DNA of 64,000 bases from Synechococcus sp. WH 8101 (lineage in GTDB: Bacteria; Cyanobacteriota; Cyanobacteriia; PCC-6307; Cyanobiaceae), in contig NZ_CP035914.1 in the NCBI RefSeq assembly GCF_004209775.1, positions 2,566,293 to 2,630,292 of the forward strand, written 5' to 3'. Under the pieces are notes generated by a model, which ran no database searches, was not told the DNA's origin, and saw only the letters and a list, made by a program, of their open reading frames with translations. Below are positions 34,359 through 43,865 of this stretch, piece by piece. How positions within the stretch are numbered: position 1 is the first letter of the stretch; each line of letters opens with the position of its first letter. A program made the translations under genes and the position numbers.

Positions 34359-35960
34359 GTGCCGGAGGCCGGTGCCCTGAAGGTGGTGCTTGCCTTTCCC
34401 AGCACGTACACCGTGGGCATCACCAGCCTCGGCTTCCAACTCGTGTGGGCCAGCCTGGCGATGCGCGCCGATCTGGATGTGCGCCGCCTCTTCACCGATC
34501 AGGGCGACCCCCAGCATCGCCACTGCGATCTGTTCGGTCTCTCCCTGAGCTGGGAGCTGGATGGTCCGGTGCTGCTCGATCTGCTGGAGCAGCAGAACAT
34601 TCCGATCTGGAGTGCCGATCGCGGCGACACCGATCCGCTGGTGTTCGGTGGTGGGCCGGTGCTCACCGCCAACCCGGAGCCGTTGGCTCCCTTCTTCGAT
34701 GTGATCCTGCTCGGCGACGGCGAAGAGCTCCTGCCCCGCTTCATCGATGCTCTCCAGGCCTGTCGGGATGGCCGCCGCAGCGAACGCCTGCAGCATCTGG
34801 CCTCGGTGCCAGGGGTCTACGTGCCGGCTCTCTATGCCCCCCGCTACGACAGCAACGGCCACTTGCGCGCCATCGAAGCCACCCAGGCGTCGCTTCCGCC
34901 GCGGATCGCGAAACAAACCTGGCGCGGCAACAGCCTCAGCCACTCCACCGTGATCACACCCGAGGCGGCCTGGCCCAACATCCACATGGTGGAAGTGGTG
35001 CGCAGCTGCCCGGAGCTTTGCCGTTTCTGTTTGGCCAGCTACCTCACCCTTCCCTTCCGCACCCCCTCACTGGAGGACGGCCTGATCCCGGCGGTGGAAC
35101 AGGGTTTAACCGCCACGCGCCGCCTGGGACTGCTGGGGGCATCGGTGACCCAGCACCCCCAGTTCGAGGCGCTACTGCAATGGCTGAACCAAGATCGCTT
35201 CAACGACCTGCGGGTCAGCGTCAGTTCGGTGCGCGCGGCCACGGTCACCCCTGAGCTGGCCAGCACCCTGTCCCGGCGCGGCAGCAAATCCCTCACGATC
35301 GCGATCGAGAGCGGCAGCGAACGGATGCGCCAGCTGGTGAACAAGAAGCTCAGCACGGCGGAGATTGAAGCGGCGGCTCGCCATGCCAAGGAGGGGGGGC
35401 TGAGCGGGCTGAAGCTCTACGGCATGGTGGGACTGCCGCAGGAGGAGAACGACGATGTGGAGGCAACGGCCAAGCTCCTGCTGGAGTTGAAACAGCACAC
35501 ACCGGGTCTGCGCCTGACGCTGGGCGTGAGCACCTTCGTGCCCAAGGCCCAGACCCCATTCCAGTGGCAGGGGGTGAGGCCGGAAGCGGAGAAGCGGCTG
35601 AAACTGCTGGCCAAGCGTCTGAAACCGAAGGGCATCGACCTGCGCCCGGAAAGCTATGGCTGGAGTGTGATCCAGGCCCTGCTGTCACGCAGCGATCGCC
35701 GCCTCGCCCCCGTGATCGCAGCCGTGCGGGGCTCCCAGGACAGCCTGGGGGGGTGGAAAAAGGCCTACCGCCAAGCCCGCGCCGGTGAACTGGCACCAGC
35801 CCGGAGTGCCGGCGTGGAGCTGCCCCTGCCACCGCCCTGGGAGGAGGTGGTGCATGACACCTGGAGCGAGGAGCGGACCTTGCCCTGGAGCCATCTCGAC
35901 GGCCCCCTCAACCAAGAGACGCTGCAGGGGCATCGCCGGCAGGCTCTCGGCCTGACCTGA
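34359..35960 (+). CDS. Radical SAM protein with B12-binding-like N-terminus
   Basis: 533 residues from GTG 34359. In the 54 in-frame bases upstream there is no ATG, GTG or TTG after the stop at 34302, so an extended N-terminus (LLFEPAV...) would need a CTG start. The N-terminal domain has a Rossmann-like pattern; the radical SAM core carries Cys217, Cys221 and Cys224 (SCPELCRFC). Related cyanobacterial proteins are often longer, with a C-terminal DUF2344-type domain that is absent here. The substrate is unknown. The 3' end overlaps the convergent Wzy-like gene by 53 bases. Confidence 0.85.
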   Translation: MPEAGALKVVLAFPSTYTVGITSLGFQLVWASLAMRADLDVRRLFTDQGDPQHRHCDLFGLSLSWELDGPVLLDLLEQQNIPIWSADRGDTDPLVFGGGPVLTANPEPLAPFFDVILLGDGEELLPRFIDALQACRDGRRSERLQHLASVPGVYVPALYAPRYDSNGHLRAIEATQASLPPRIAKQTWRGNSLSHSTVITPEAAWPNIHMVEVVRSCPELCRFCLASYLTLPFRTPSLEDGLIPAVEQGLTATRRLGLLGASVTQHPQFEALLQWLNQDRFNDLRVSVSSVRAATVTPELASTLSRRGSKSLTIAIESGSERMRQLVNKKLSTAEIEAAARHAKEGGLSGLKLYGMVGLPQEENDDVEATAKLLLELKQHTPGLRLTLGVSTFVPKAQTPFQWQGVRPEAEKRLKLLAKRLKPKGIDLRPESYGWSVIQALLSRSDRRLAPVIAAVRGSQDSLGGWKKAYRQARAGELAPARSAGVELPLPPPWEEVVHDTWSEERTLPWSHLDGPLNQETLQGHRRQALGLT

Positions 35961-37152
35961 TCTGACAGCGCAGACCGGCCAGCAGGATCCAGCCGGCGAT
36001 GTTGAGACGACTGTCGAAAAAAGGCATGTCGGTGCCATGGAGCACCACGAGGATCAACACCGCTGCCCACCAGGCCCGCTCGAACAGTCCGCGCAGGCCC
36101 AGGCGCAGGGACGTGATCAACAACGCCAACACCAGGCCGATCACGGCCAGGGCCACCGGCAGGCCATGGCTCACGGCCAGCTCGAGGGGAAGATTGTGGG
36201 CATGGCCATGCCACTTGCCGGTGCGCAGGGGATAGAGCACGGAGAACGCAGCGGCGCCCCAACCGAGCCAGGGGCGTTCACTGATCAGCTGCAGAGCCAC
36301 CCCCCACTGACTGAGGCGCGTCGACGCGACGGCCCGCTCCGCCCCGTAGCGGCTGTCGGTGAGCCTCGACCAGATGCCGTCGGGCACCAGGGCACGGGCC
36401 GGCTGTTGCAAGAGCAACGGCACACCGGGAAGCACCGCCAACAGCACGGGGAGCAGGGCGAGCAACAGCAGCGGCAACAACCAGGGCCAGCTCGGAGGGC
36501 CCAGCACCACCGGCACCGTCAGCACCAGGGCCCCCCAGGCGTTACGGGAATCGGTGAGCAGGAGCGCCGCCACCTGCGCCGCCGCCAACATCACCACCAC
36601 GGCACGCCGACGAACGCTGAGACCGGGCTGCACCAAGGCAGCGAGGGCGAACGGCCAGACCATCGCCAACCAGGCCCCGGCGATGTTGGCGTAATCAAAC
36701 AGCCCCGAAAGACGACCGCTCGGCTCACCGCCGGGGGTCACAAACCAGATGATCAGCCCACCGAACAACTGCCAGGGGCCCTGCCACCCCCACCACAGCT
36801 GACCCAACCCCGTGACCAGCACCGGCACGGTGCCGGCCACCAGACAGAGTCCGGCACGGCGACGGGCGCGAGCATCGGCGACAAAGGGCTGAAACCCCCA
36901 GAACCCCCAGAAGAAGGGCAACCAGTTGGCGAGACCGGCCCAGGCGAGGGAACCGGAATAGGCACCGAAGCACCCCAGCAGCATCGCCGTTGCGGCGAAC
37001 AGGAGTGGGGCATTCCAGGGATCCGCCCAGAAGGGACCTTCACGACGGACGCTGCCGACCAGCAGGGCTGGGAACAACAGCAGGCTCGCCAGCAGCGCCG
37101 AAGAAGGCAACAGAAACAGACCCAGCTGGAACAGCACCCAAGCGATCGTCAT
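35908..37152 (-). CDS. O-antigen ligase/polymerase-like membrane protein (Wzy_C type)
   Basis: 414 residues with about ten hydrophobic segments. A periplasmic loop between late segments contains STRLSQWGVALQLISERPWLGWG and GKWHGHAHNLPLELAVSHGLPV; the HNLPLELAVSHG-like motif is typical of the Wzy_C/O-antigen ligase family. Such proteins ligate or polymerise lipid-linked oligosaccharides at the outer face of the inner membrane. In cyanobacteria the substrate could be LPS or exopolysaccharide. It lies 13 bp downstream of purU on the same strand. Convergent overlap of 53 bp with the radical SAM gene. Confidence 0.82.
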   Translation of the reverse strand: MTIAWVLFQLGLFLLPSSALLASLLLFPALLVGSVRREGPFWADPWNAPLLFAATAMLLGCFGAYSGSLAWAGLANWLPFFWGFWGFQPFVADARARRRAGLCLVAGTVPVLVTGLGQLWWGWQGPWQLFGGLIIWFVTPGGEPSGRLSGLFDYANIAGAWLAMVWPFALAALVQPGLSVRRRAVVVMLAAAQVAALLLTDSRNAWGALVLTVPVVLGPPSWPWLLPLLLLALLPVLLAVLPGVPLLLQQPARALVPDGIWSRLTDSRYGAERAVASTRLSQWGVALQLISERPWLGWGAAAFSVLYPLRTGKWHGHAHNLPLELAVSHGLPVALAVIGLVLALLITSLRLGLRGLFERAWWAAVLILVVLHGTDMPFFDSRLNIAGWILLAGLRCQIRSGREPAGDAPAASLG

Positions 37153-37165
37153 GGCAGCCCGGCCA

Positions 37166-38020
37166 TCAGGCGAACACGGCTGTTCGGCCGCGATAGACCA
37201 TCACCTGGCGACGCAGATGCAGTCGCAGCGCCCGGGCCAGAGCGAGACGCTCCGTATCGCGCCCTTTCCGGATCAGATCCTCCACCTCATCGCGATGGCT
37301 CACGTGGGCAATCGTCTGCTCGATGATCGGTCCGGCATCCAGGTCCTCCGTCACATAGTGGGCGGTGGCACCGATCAATTTGACGCCCCGCTCCCAGGCC
37401 CGGTGGTAGGGCTGCGCGCCCTTGAAGGCGGGCAGGAAGGAGTGGTGAATGTTGATCACGGTGGGGAACTGCTCCAGAAAATCGGCGCTCAGCACCTGCA
37501 TGTATTTGGCGAGCACCGCGAGTTCCACGTCGTGCTCCCGGAGCAGTTGCAGCATGGTCTGCTCCGCTTCCGCCTTGCGATTGCGCTCCACAGGCACACA
37601 CACAAACGGAATGTTGAAATCGGCACAGATCGGCTCGAGATCAGGGTGATTGGCGATCACCAACGGCACCTGCATCGGCAGTTCGCCGCTGCGCGCTCGC
37701 CAGAGCAGATCAAGCAGACAGTGGCTCTGCTTGCTGGCGAGAATCGCCACCCGGGGATGTTCATCGGAGAAATGGAGCTGGGCCTCGCCGTCGAGCCGTT
37801 GGGCCAGGGCCGCTGCGGAGGGGGCAATCGCCTCGCGGGGCAGCCCGAACCCCTCCAGACCCCATTCGATCCGGCTGAGGAACAAGCCGGCGCCAGCGTC
37901 GGTGTGGTGATCGGCATGGCGGATGTTGCCGCCGTTCGCCGCCACCCAGCCCGCCAGCTCACTCACCAAGGCGGGCCGATCCGGACAGATCAGCTGAAGA
38001 ATCACCGAAGCGGACAACAC
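37166..38020 (-). CDS. purU: Formyltetrahydrofolate deformylase
   Basis: 284 residues from GTG 38020, the typical PurU length; an in-frame TTG at 38101 would add 27 unconserved residues and run up to the psbQ promoter. Hydrolyses 10-formyl-THF to formate and THF. Domains: N-terminal ACT domain (ILQLICPDRPALVSELAGW) and formyltransferase domain with HHSFLPAFKGAQPYHRAWERG and IGATAHYVTEDLDAGPII. The formate it releases can feed PurT, also encoded in this window. Divergent from psbQ. Confidence 0.93.
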   Translation of the reverse strand: MLSASVILQLICPDRPALVSELAGWVAANGGNIRHADHHTDAGAGLFLSRIEWGLEGFGLPREAIAPSAAALAQRLDGEAQLHFSDEHPRVAILASKQSHCLLDLLWRARSGELPMQVPLVIANHPDLEPICADFNIPFVCVPVERNRKAEAEQTMLQLLREHDVELAVLAKYMQVLSADFLEQFPTVINIHHSFLPAFKGAQPYHRAWERGVKLIGATAHYVTEDLDAGPIIEQTIAHVSHRDEVEDLIRKGRDTERLALARALRLHLRRQVMVYRGRTAVFA

Positions 38021-38118
38021 GGCTGGAGCGTGGGGACGCTTCGATTCTGACCCTGCAGGATCCAGAGGAAGGCCTCCGCGGAACGCAGCTAAAGTCGCCA
38101 AACCTTGTCTCGAATCCC

Positions 38119-38577
38119 ATGCTGAGCGCTCTGCGTCGCCTCGCTGCGTTCTGCCTCTGTCTGGTCCTCTGCTTCGGCCTCGCGGCCTGCAGCGGCAATG
38201 CCAAAGCCAAGCCCATCACGATCAGCCCCGACGACATGGCCGTGATCCGCCGCCAGGCGGAGGGATTCCTGAGTGCTCAGGAGCGACTGCCGGAATTGGC
38301 CACGCTGGTGAACCAGCGCGACTGGACCTTCACCCGCAACCTGATTCATGGCCCCATGCAGGAGGTGGGCCGCGAGATGCTTTACATCAACCAGCGCCTG
38401 CTCCCCCAGGATCGCGCCAATGCTGAGGCGCTCGCCGCAAGCCTGAAGAGTTCCCTGGCCGAACTCGATGAAGCAGCCCGTCTTCAGGACGGCACCAAAC
38501 TGCAGAAGGCCTATGTGGACGTGGCCACCGGCTTCTCCAATTACGCCAAGGTGATTCCGGCGCAGGCGCTCAGCTGA
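38119..38577 (+). CDS. psbQ: Photosystem II protein PsbQ (CyanoQ) lipoprotein
   Basis: 152 residues, ATG 38119. Lipoprotein signal with lipobox LAAC (Cys24), placing the mature protein on the lumenal face of the thylakoid membrane. The remainder is a four-helix PsbQ domain (DDMAVIRRQAEGFLSAQERL, then DWTFTRNLIHGPMQEVGREM). CyanoQ stabilises the extrinsic side of PSII. Divergent from purU with a 98-bp gap; a TAAAGT element about 25 bp before the ATG may be a -10 box. A FAD oxidoreductase follows after 14 bp. Confidence 0.93.
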   Translation: MLSALRRLAAFCLCLVLCFGLAACSGNAKAKPITISPDDMAVIRRQAEGFLSAQERLPELATLVNQRDWTFTRNLIHGPMQEVGREMLYINQRLLPQDRANAEALAASLKSSLAELDEAARLQDGTKLQKAYVDVATGFSNYAKVIPAQALS

Positions 38578-38591
38578 CCGGATCGATTGCT

Positions 38592-39686
38592 GTGATCGGA
38601 GCCGGCGCCGTCGGTGCCGGCTGTGCCTGGCGCCTGGTGCGCGAGGGATTCGAGGTCACCCTGATCGATCCCGGCCTTCAGGCGCCCCTCTCACGCCAAC
38701 CGGAGAGTGGCGGCCCTGCCCCAGCCAGACATGGTCTGAACGGCACGATGGCCTCCCTCGGCATCCTGATGGGGCTGGTGTTCCGTCGCTCCAGCGGCAG
38801 GGCCTGGCGCTTGCGCCAAAGAAGCATGGCGCTCTGGCCCGAGTGGGCCGAGGAGCTGAACCGGCCCGAGAGTCCGCTGCAACTCGAGACGTCTTTGGTG
38901 CAGATGGCCGCCAGTGCCGAAGAAGGCCAACGCCAGCAGCAGCTGGCGGCGGAGCGAGCTGACCTGGGCCTGCGCTTCCTGAGCCCCCAGACCTTGAAAC
39001 GTCAGCATCCGCACTGGCCCGGTGCTGACCACGGCGCCCTGCAATCCGAGCGTGATGGTCGGATCGATCCGCTCGCCCTGCTGGGAGCCCTCAGGCACGC
39101 GCTGCATCAACGCGGTGTGCGCCAGATCGCCGCCTCGGTGTCCGCAATCGAACGACCGACAGCGGGCCGAACCCAACCCTGGCAGCTACAGCTCGACACG
39201 GGTGAGAGCCTGCAGGTGGAGCAACTGCTGATCTGCGCGGCTCTCGCCAGCCAGACCCTGTTGCGGCAACTCAACCACGATCTGCCGATGGAGCCGGTGC
39301 TGGGGCAGGTGCTCGATCTGCAACTGCCGGATGGGATCAGGCCAGGAGCCGACTGGCCAGCGGTGCTCGTCTGCCAGGGCTTCAATCTGGTGCGCCACAG
39401 CCACAACCGACTCTGGCTCGGGGCCACACTCGAACCCGGCGCAGAGGCGGACCCTGCCCGGCTCAACGCCATGCAAACCCTGCAAGGCCAAGCCCCCGAC
39501 TGGTTGCAAGCCGCTGAAGTGATCCAGTGCTGGCAGGGCCTGAGAGCGCGACCGCTGAACCGGCCGGCACCACTGCTGGAGGTGCTCGAACCCGGTCTAA
39601 TGGTGGCGACCGGTCACTACCGCAATGGTGTGCTGCTCGCACCGGCCACAGCGGAATGGGCCTGCACCCAGGCCAAGCGGCTGTGA
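38592..39686 (+). CDS. FAD-dependent oxidoreductase (DAO family)
   Basis: 364 residues, GTG 38592. The N-terminal dinucleotide-binding motif (VIGAGAVGAGCAWRLVREGFEV...IDP) begins at residue 1, meaning the start is at the very edge of the first strand; no earlier start codon lies close by in frame. Later features (TGHYRNGVLLAPAT near the C-terminus) are typical of glycine oxidase or D-amino-acid dehydrogenase relatives. The substrate is not determinable; ThiO is one candidate. It starts 14 bp after psbQ. Confidence 0.85.
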   Translation: MIGAGAVGAGCAWRLVREGFEVTLIDPGLQAPLSRQPESGGPAPARHGLNGTMASLGILMGLVFRRSSGRAWRLRQRSMALWPEWAEELNRPESPLQLETSLVQMAASAEEGQRQQQLAAERADLGLRFLSPQTLKRQHPHWPGADHGALQSERDGRIDPLALLGALRHALHQRGVRQIAASVSAIERPTAGRTQPWQLQLDTGESLQVEQLLICAALASQTLLRQLNHDLPMEPVLGQVLDLQLPDGIRPGADWPAVLVCQGFNLVRHSHNRLWLGATLEPGAEADPARLNAMQTLQGQAPDWLQAAEVIQCWQGLRARPLNRPAPLLEVLEPGLMVATGHYRNGVLLAPATAEWACTQAKRL

Positions 39687-39705
39687 AGCGCGAGCCTTAC
39701 GTCGT

Positions 39706-39724
39706 CTTAAACTCGATTTCGCTT
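39706..39724 (+). promoter_or_regulatory. Candidate Pho box upstream of pstS
   Basis: CTTAAACT-CGA-TTTCGCTT resembles two 8-bp PhoB half-sites separated by three bases, as in cyanobacterial Pho boxes. The second copy is a poor match. Position (57 bp before the pstS ATG) is right for phosphate-starvation control. Low certainty. Confidence 0.25.
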
Positions 39725-39781
39725 GCTCTGCATAGGGTTTCCAGGTGGACCTGACTCCACCGACCCCTTTCTGTCGAGAAC

Positions 39782-40792
39782 ATGCGTCGAACCCTCCGCA
39801 ACCGTGCGCTGACCGCAGCTGCCGGCGTGACCGCCACCCTGACCCTGGCCTCCTGCTCCTTCGGAGGCGGTGGTGGTGGTGGTGATCAGGTCAAGGGCAA
39901 CCTGAGCGGCGCCGGTGCGTCCTTCCCCGCCGCGATCTACACCCGCTGGTTCCAGGAACTCGCTCCTGAAGGAGTCAACGTCAATTATCAGTCAGTCGGC
40001 TCCGGCGCCGGTGTCCGCCAGTTCACCGCCGGCACCGTGGACTTCGGCGCCTCCGATGCGCCGATGAAGCCCGATGAAGTGGCGAAAGTGGCCCGCGGCG
40101 TGCTCCAGATCCCGATGACCGCCGGTGCCATCGCGGTGGCCTACAACAACCCCGGTTGTGAACTGAAGCTCACCCAAGAGCAACTTGCCGGCATCTTCCT
40201 CGGCAAGATCACCAACTACAACGAGCTCGGCTGCGGCGACAAAAAGATCTCTGTCGTGCATCGTTCCGATGGTTCCGGCACCACCTACAACTTCACCAAG
40301 CACCTTGCCGCCATCAGCGAAGCCTGGAAAAACGGCCCTGGTGCAGCCAAGACAGTCGCCTGGCCCACCGGTGTTGGTGCCAAGGGCAATGAGGGTGTGG
40401 CAGCCCAGCTGAATCAGATTGAGGGTGGTCTGGGCTACGTGGAAGTGGCCTACGTGAAAGGCAATCTCCAGGCTGCCGCCCTTGCCAACGCGTCCGGTGA
40501 GCAGGTGAAGCCCACCAACGAATCCGAGAGCACCGCCCTCGATTCGATCGACCTCGGCCCCGAGCTGATCGGTGGTAACCCCAATCCCCCCAAGGGCTAT
40601 CCCATCGTCACCTTCACCTGGATCCTGGCCTACAAGGAAGGCAACGGTGAGAAGACCGAGCTGCTGAAAAAAGCGTTCGATTTCATGCTCTCCGAGAAGT
40701 CGCAGAGCCAGGCTCCGGAACTGGGCTATGTGTCGCTTCCCGCCGGTGTGGTGGAGAAGTCGAAAGCCGCTGTGGCCCAGATCAGCAAGTGA
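39782..40792 (+). CDS. pstS: Phosphate ABC transporter substrate-binding lipoprotein
   Basis: 336 residues, ATG 39782. Lipobox LASC (Cys25) followed by a Gly-rich linker and the phosphate-binding domain with GAGASFPAAIYTRWF, YQSVGSGAGVRQF, FGASDAPM and HRSDGSGTTYNFTKHL, the phosphate-coordinating segments. It captures phosphate in the periplasm for the PstCAB permease, which is not adjacent here, as in many marine cyanobacteria with stand-alone pstS copies. Likely phosphate-regulated. A strong terminator follows. Confidence 0.95.
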   Translation: MRRTLRNRALTAAAGVTATLTLASCSFGGGGGGGDQVKGNLSGAGASFPAAIYTRWFQELAPEGVNVNYQSVGSGAGVRQFTAGTVDFGASDAPMKPDEVAKVARGVLQIPMTAGAIAVAYNNPGCELKLTQEQLAGIFLGKITNYNELGCGDKKISVVHRSDGSGTTYNFTKHLAAISEAWKNGPGAAKTVAWPTGVGAKGNEGVAAQLNQIEGGLGYVEVAYVKGNLQAAALANASGEQVKPTNESESTALDSIDLGPELIGGNPNPPKGYPIVTFTWILAYKEGNGEKTELLKKAFDFMLSEKSQSQAPELGYVSLPAGVVEKSKAAVAQISK

Positions 40793-40830
40793 TCCTCTGA
40801 ACCCAAACCGTCTGATGCGTCAGACAACAA

Positions 40831-40860
40831 AAAGGGGGGCCTTAGGGCCCCCCTTTCTTC
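40831..40860. terminator. Bidirectional terminator between pstS and dnaK
   Basis: An 11-bp stem AAAGGGGGGCC/GGCCCCCCTTT with loop TTAG, flanked by an A-run on the left (CAACAAAAA) and TTTCTTC on the right. It lies 38 bp past pstS and 41 bp past the dnaK stop, serving both convergent genes. Confidence 0.9.
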
Positions 40861-40897
40861 ATGCGGATATTAGCGCGATCCAACACTCAGACGTGAA

Positions 40898-42808
40898 TCA
40901 CTTCGATTCGGTGAATTCCGCGTCGATCACATCATCACCAGCATTGCTGCCAGATCCGGCTGCACCGGGAGCGCCATCGGCGCCGGGGGCTGCAGCGCCA
41001 TCAGCGCCGGCCTGTTGATACACCGAGGCACCCAGGGCGTAGAGCTCCTGCTGCAACTGCTCGAGCAGAGACTTCATGCTGTCGAAGTCTTCCTTCTCCG
41101 TGGCTTCCTTCAGCTGGGTACGCTTCTCCTCCACCTTGGCCTTGGCCTCGGCGTCCACCTTGTCACCCAGTTCGCCCAGCTGTTTTTCGGCCTGATACAC
41201 GAGCGTTTCCGCCTGGTTCTTCAGGTCGATCCGCTCACGCTTCTCCTTATCGGCGCTGGCATTGGCCTCGGCATCCTTCACCATATTCTCCACCTCCTGC
41301 TCGGAGAGTGTGGAGGCACCGGTGATCGAGATGCTCTGCTCCTTGCCGCTGCCCTTGTCCTTGGCGGTCACGCTCAGAATGCCGTTGGCATCGATGTCGA
41401 AAGTCACTTCGATCTGAGGCACGCCACGGGGAGCGGGGGGAATGCCGTCGAGGCGGAAGGTTCCAAGCGACTTGTTGTCGCTGGCCATCTCGCGCTCACC
41501 CTGGAGCACGTGAATTTCCACATTGGTCTGACCATCCACCGCCGTGGAATAGGTCTCCGACTTCTTCGTGGGAACGGTGGTGTTGCGCGGAATCATCTTG
41601 GTCATCACACCACCCAGGGTCTCCACACCGAGAGACAGGGGGGTGACATCAAGCAGCAGGATGTCCTTAACCTCACCGGCGAGCACACCGCCCTGAATGG
41701 CGGCGCCCACGGCCACCACTTCATCGGGGTTCACGGTCTGGTTGGGGTCCTTACCGGTGATCCGCTTCACCAGCTCCAACACGGCGGGGATCCGGGTGGA
41801 TCCACCCACCATCACGATCTCATCGAGTTCACCAGCGGAGAGCTTGGCGTCCTTGAGCGCCTGCTCCACAGGCACGCGGCAACGATCGATCAGCTTGGAG
41901 GCCAGCTCCTCGAACTTGGCGCGGGTGAGGGTGAGGTCGAGATGCTTCGGGCCCTCAGGGGTCGCGGTGATGAAGGGCAGATTGATCTCACTCTGCGTGG
42001 CGCTGGAGAGTTCGATCTTGGCTTTTTCGGCCGCTTCCGTGAGGCGCTGCAGGGCCTGCTTGTCCTGACGCAGGTCAATGCCTTCATTGGATTTGAAGCT
42101 GTCGGCCAGGTGATCCACAATCACCTTGTCGAAATCGTCACCACCGAGATGGGTGTCGCCGGAGGTGGAGAGCACCTCGAACACGCCATCGCCCACTTCG
42201 AGCACGGACACATCGAAGGTGCCGCCACCGAGGTCGAAGACCAGGATGCGCTCATTGCTCTTCTTGTCGAGGCCGTAGGCGAGAGCAGCGGCGGTGGGTT
42301 CGTTGATGATGCGCAGCACCTCAAGGCCGGCAATCTTGCCGGCATCCTTGGTGGCCTGGCGCTGGGAATCGTTGAAATAGGCGGGAACGGTGATCACCGC
42401 CTGGGTCACTGTTTCTCCCAGGTATTTGCCGGCATCCTCAGCCAACTTGCGCAGCACCTGGGCACTCACCTCCTCAGGGGCGAATTGCTTGTCGAGCACC
42501 GGACACTTGACCTTGACGTTGGAGCCAGCTTTCTCAACGGAATAGCTGACCTCCTTCGACTCCTCATTCACTTCATCAACACGACGACCGATGAACCGCT
42601 TGACGGAATAAAACGTGTTGTCAGGGTTCATCACCGCCTGACGTTTGGCGATCTGCCCCACCAGCTGATCCTGGTTCTTCGTGTAGGCCACCACCGATGG
42701 TGTGGTACGGAACCCTTCCGCGTTGGCGATCACGGTGGGCTTGCCACCCTCCATCACCGCCACGCAGCTATTCGTGGTTCCAAGGTCAATGCCGACAACC
42801 TTGCCCAT
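40898..42808 (-). CDS. dnaK: Chaperone DnaK (Hsp70)
   Basis: 636 residues, ATG 42808 preceded by AGGAGGTGG. Signatures are [17 protein letters not shown] at the N-terminus, [16 protein letters not shown] ([23 protein letters not shown] cut into shorter blocks here), [10 protein letters not shown] and the acidic C-terminus. The nucleotide-binding domain ends near residue 383 and the [11 protein letters not shown] linker starts the substrate-binding domain. Length and features suit the essential DnaK2-type cyanobacterial chaperone, though paralogue identity is inference. A long antisense frame over this gene is an artefact. Confidence 0.97.
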   Translation of the reverse strand: MGKVVGIDLGTTNSCVAVMEGGKPTVIANAEGFRTTPSVVAYTKNQDQLVGQIAKRQAVMNPDNTFYSVKRFIGRRVDEVNEESKEVSYSVEKAGSNVKVKCPVLDKQFAPEEVSAQVLRKLAEDAGKYLGETVTQAVITVPAYFNDSQRQATKDAGKIAGLEVLRIINEPTAAALAYGLDKKSNERILVFDLGGGTFDVSVLEVGDGVFEVLSTSGDTHLGGDDFDKVIVDHLADSFKSNEGIDLRQDKQALQRLTEAAEKAKIELSSATQSEINLPFITATPEGPKHLDLTLTRAKFEELASKLIDRCRVPVEQALKDAKLSAGELDEIVMVGGSTRIPAVLELVKRITGKDPNQTVNPDEVVAVGAAIQGGVLAGEVKDILLLDVTPLSLGVETLGGVMTKMIPRNTTVPTKKSETYSTAVDGQTNVEIHVLQGEREMASDNKSLGTFRLDGIPPAPRGVPQIEVTFDIDANGILSVTAKDKGSGKEQSISITGASTLSEQEVENMVKDAEANASADKEKRERIDLKNQAETLVYQAEKQLGELGDKVDAEAKAKVEEKRTQLKEATEKEDFDSMKSLLEQLQQELYALGASVYQQAGADGAAAPGADGAPGAAGSGSNAGDDVIDAEFTESK

Positions 42809-42927
42809 CGATGCCCACCTCCTAAAAACAGTCCGTCTTGAACCTCTGCATCCTCATCAGGGGTGAGCCCTGCAGGCGAGGTGTGGTTCCCGAACAGACA
42901 GGCCGGTCGATCCTGGACACTGACCCC

Positions 42928-43833
42928 ATGACCAACCCAACGACAGCCAACGCTCGAACAGCCCTGGTGGGTCTGCTCGGTGATCCGGTGCACCACTCCC
43001 TCTCACCGGTGATGCACAACGCCGCCCTGGAAGCGATGGGGCTCGACTGGATCTTTCTGGCGCTTCCCACCCAGGCCAACGATCTGGAAACCGTGGTGCG
43101 AGGCCTGCGCGCCGTGGGCTGCCGCGGCCTCAACGTGACCATCCCGCACAAACACAGCGTGGTGCCCCTCTGCGCCGAGCTCAGCCCCCTGGCCCAGCGC
43201 CTCGGCGCGGTCAATGCCCTGGTGCCGCGCGCCGACGGTGGCTGGTTTGGCACCAACACGGATGTGGAGGGATTCATCGCACCGCTGCGGGAGGCCCAAT
43301 CCGACTGGCAAGGTCGCAAAGCCCTGGTGCTCGGCTGTGGCGGCAGCGCCAGGGCGATCGTGGCCGCCATCACCACCCTGGGTTGTGAGCAGATCCAGAT
43401 CGCCGGACGGCGTCCCGACGCCTTGGCGGCATTCCAACAGGATTGCGGCGCCTGGGCACCGAGTCTCACCGGCCTGGACTGGCGCCATCAGGCGGCTCTG
43501 GAGCAGGCTCTGGAAATGGCCGATCTGGTGGTGAACACCACGCCACTGGGCATGGCCTCACCCCACAACCCCGACGCTGTCCTCGCCAGCCCCCTCACCC
43601 CTGGCGACATCCAGCGACTGAAGCCCGAGTGCTGGGTTTACGACATCATCTACACGCCGCGACCGACCCGACTGCTCACCGATGCGGCCGCCCATGGCTG
43701 CCGCACGCTGGATGGACTGGAGATGCTGGTGCAACAAGGGGCTGCTGCCCTGAGGCTCTGGTCTGAGCGAAGCGACGTGCCCGTTGCCGTGATGCGCCAC
43801 GCCGCCGAAGCGGCCCTGGCTGATCGGGGCTGA
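42928..43833 (+). CDS. aroE: Shikimate dehydrogenase
   Basis: 301 residues from ATG 42928; an in-frame extension upstream lies in the dnaK-aroE promoter gap. Reduces 3-dehydroshikimate with NADPH. Motifs: LLGDPVHHSLSPVMHN (substrate-binding Ser pair), NVTIPHKHSV (catalytic Lys), NTDVEGF (catalytic Asp) and the NADP loop VLGCGGSARAIV. All intact. A Tic20 homologue follows 32 bp downstream. Confidence 0.95.
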   Translation: MTNPTTANARTALVGLLGDPVHHSLSPVMHNAALEAMGLDWIFLALPTQANDLETVVRGLRAVGCRGLNVTIPHKHSVVPLCAELSPLAQRLGAVNALVPRADGGWFGTNTDVEGFIAPLREAQSDWQGRKALVLGCGGSARAIVAAITTLGCEQIQIAGRRPDALAAFQQDCGAWAPSLTGLDWRHQAALEQALEMADLVVNTTPLGMASPHNPDAVLASPLTPGDIQRLKPECWVYDIIYTPRPTRLLTDAAAHGCRTLDGLEMLVQQGAAALRLWSERSDVPVAVMRHAAEAALADRG

Positions 43834-43865
43834 CCGCCTAGCGTCACCCAAATCACCAACCCTCG

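Noticed and set aside
36037..37326. 429-residue plus-strand frame opposite the Wzy-like gene
   Set aside because: It is dominated by Gln, His, Pro and Arg and lacks any fold pattern; the opposite strand has clean membrane helices.
41015..42841. 608-residue plus-strand frame antisense to dnaK
   Set aside because: Long antisense frames over dnaK are a well-known artefact of its codon pattern, once misannotated as a glutamate dehydrogenase. The minus-strand DnaK is unmistakable.
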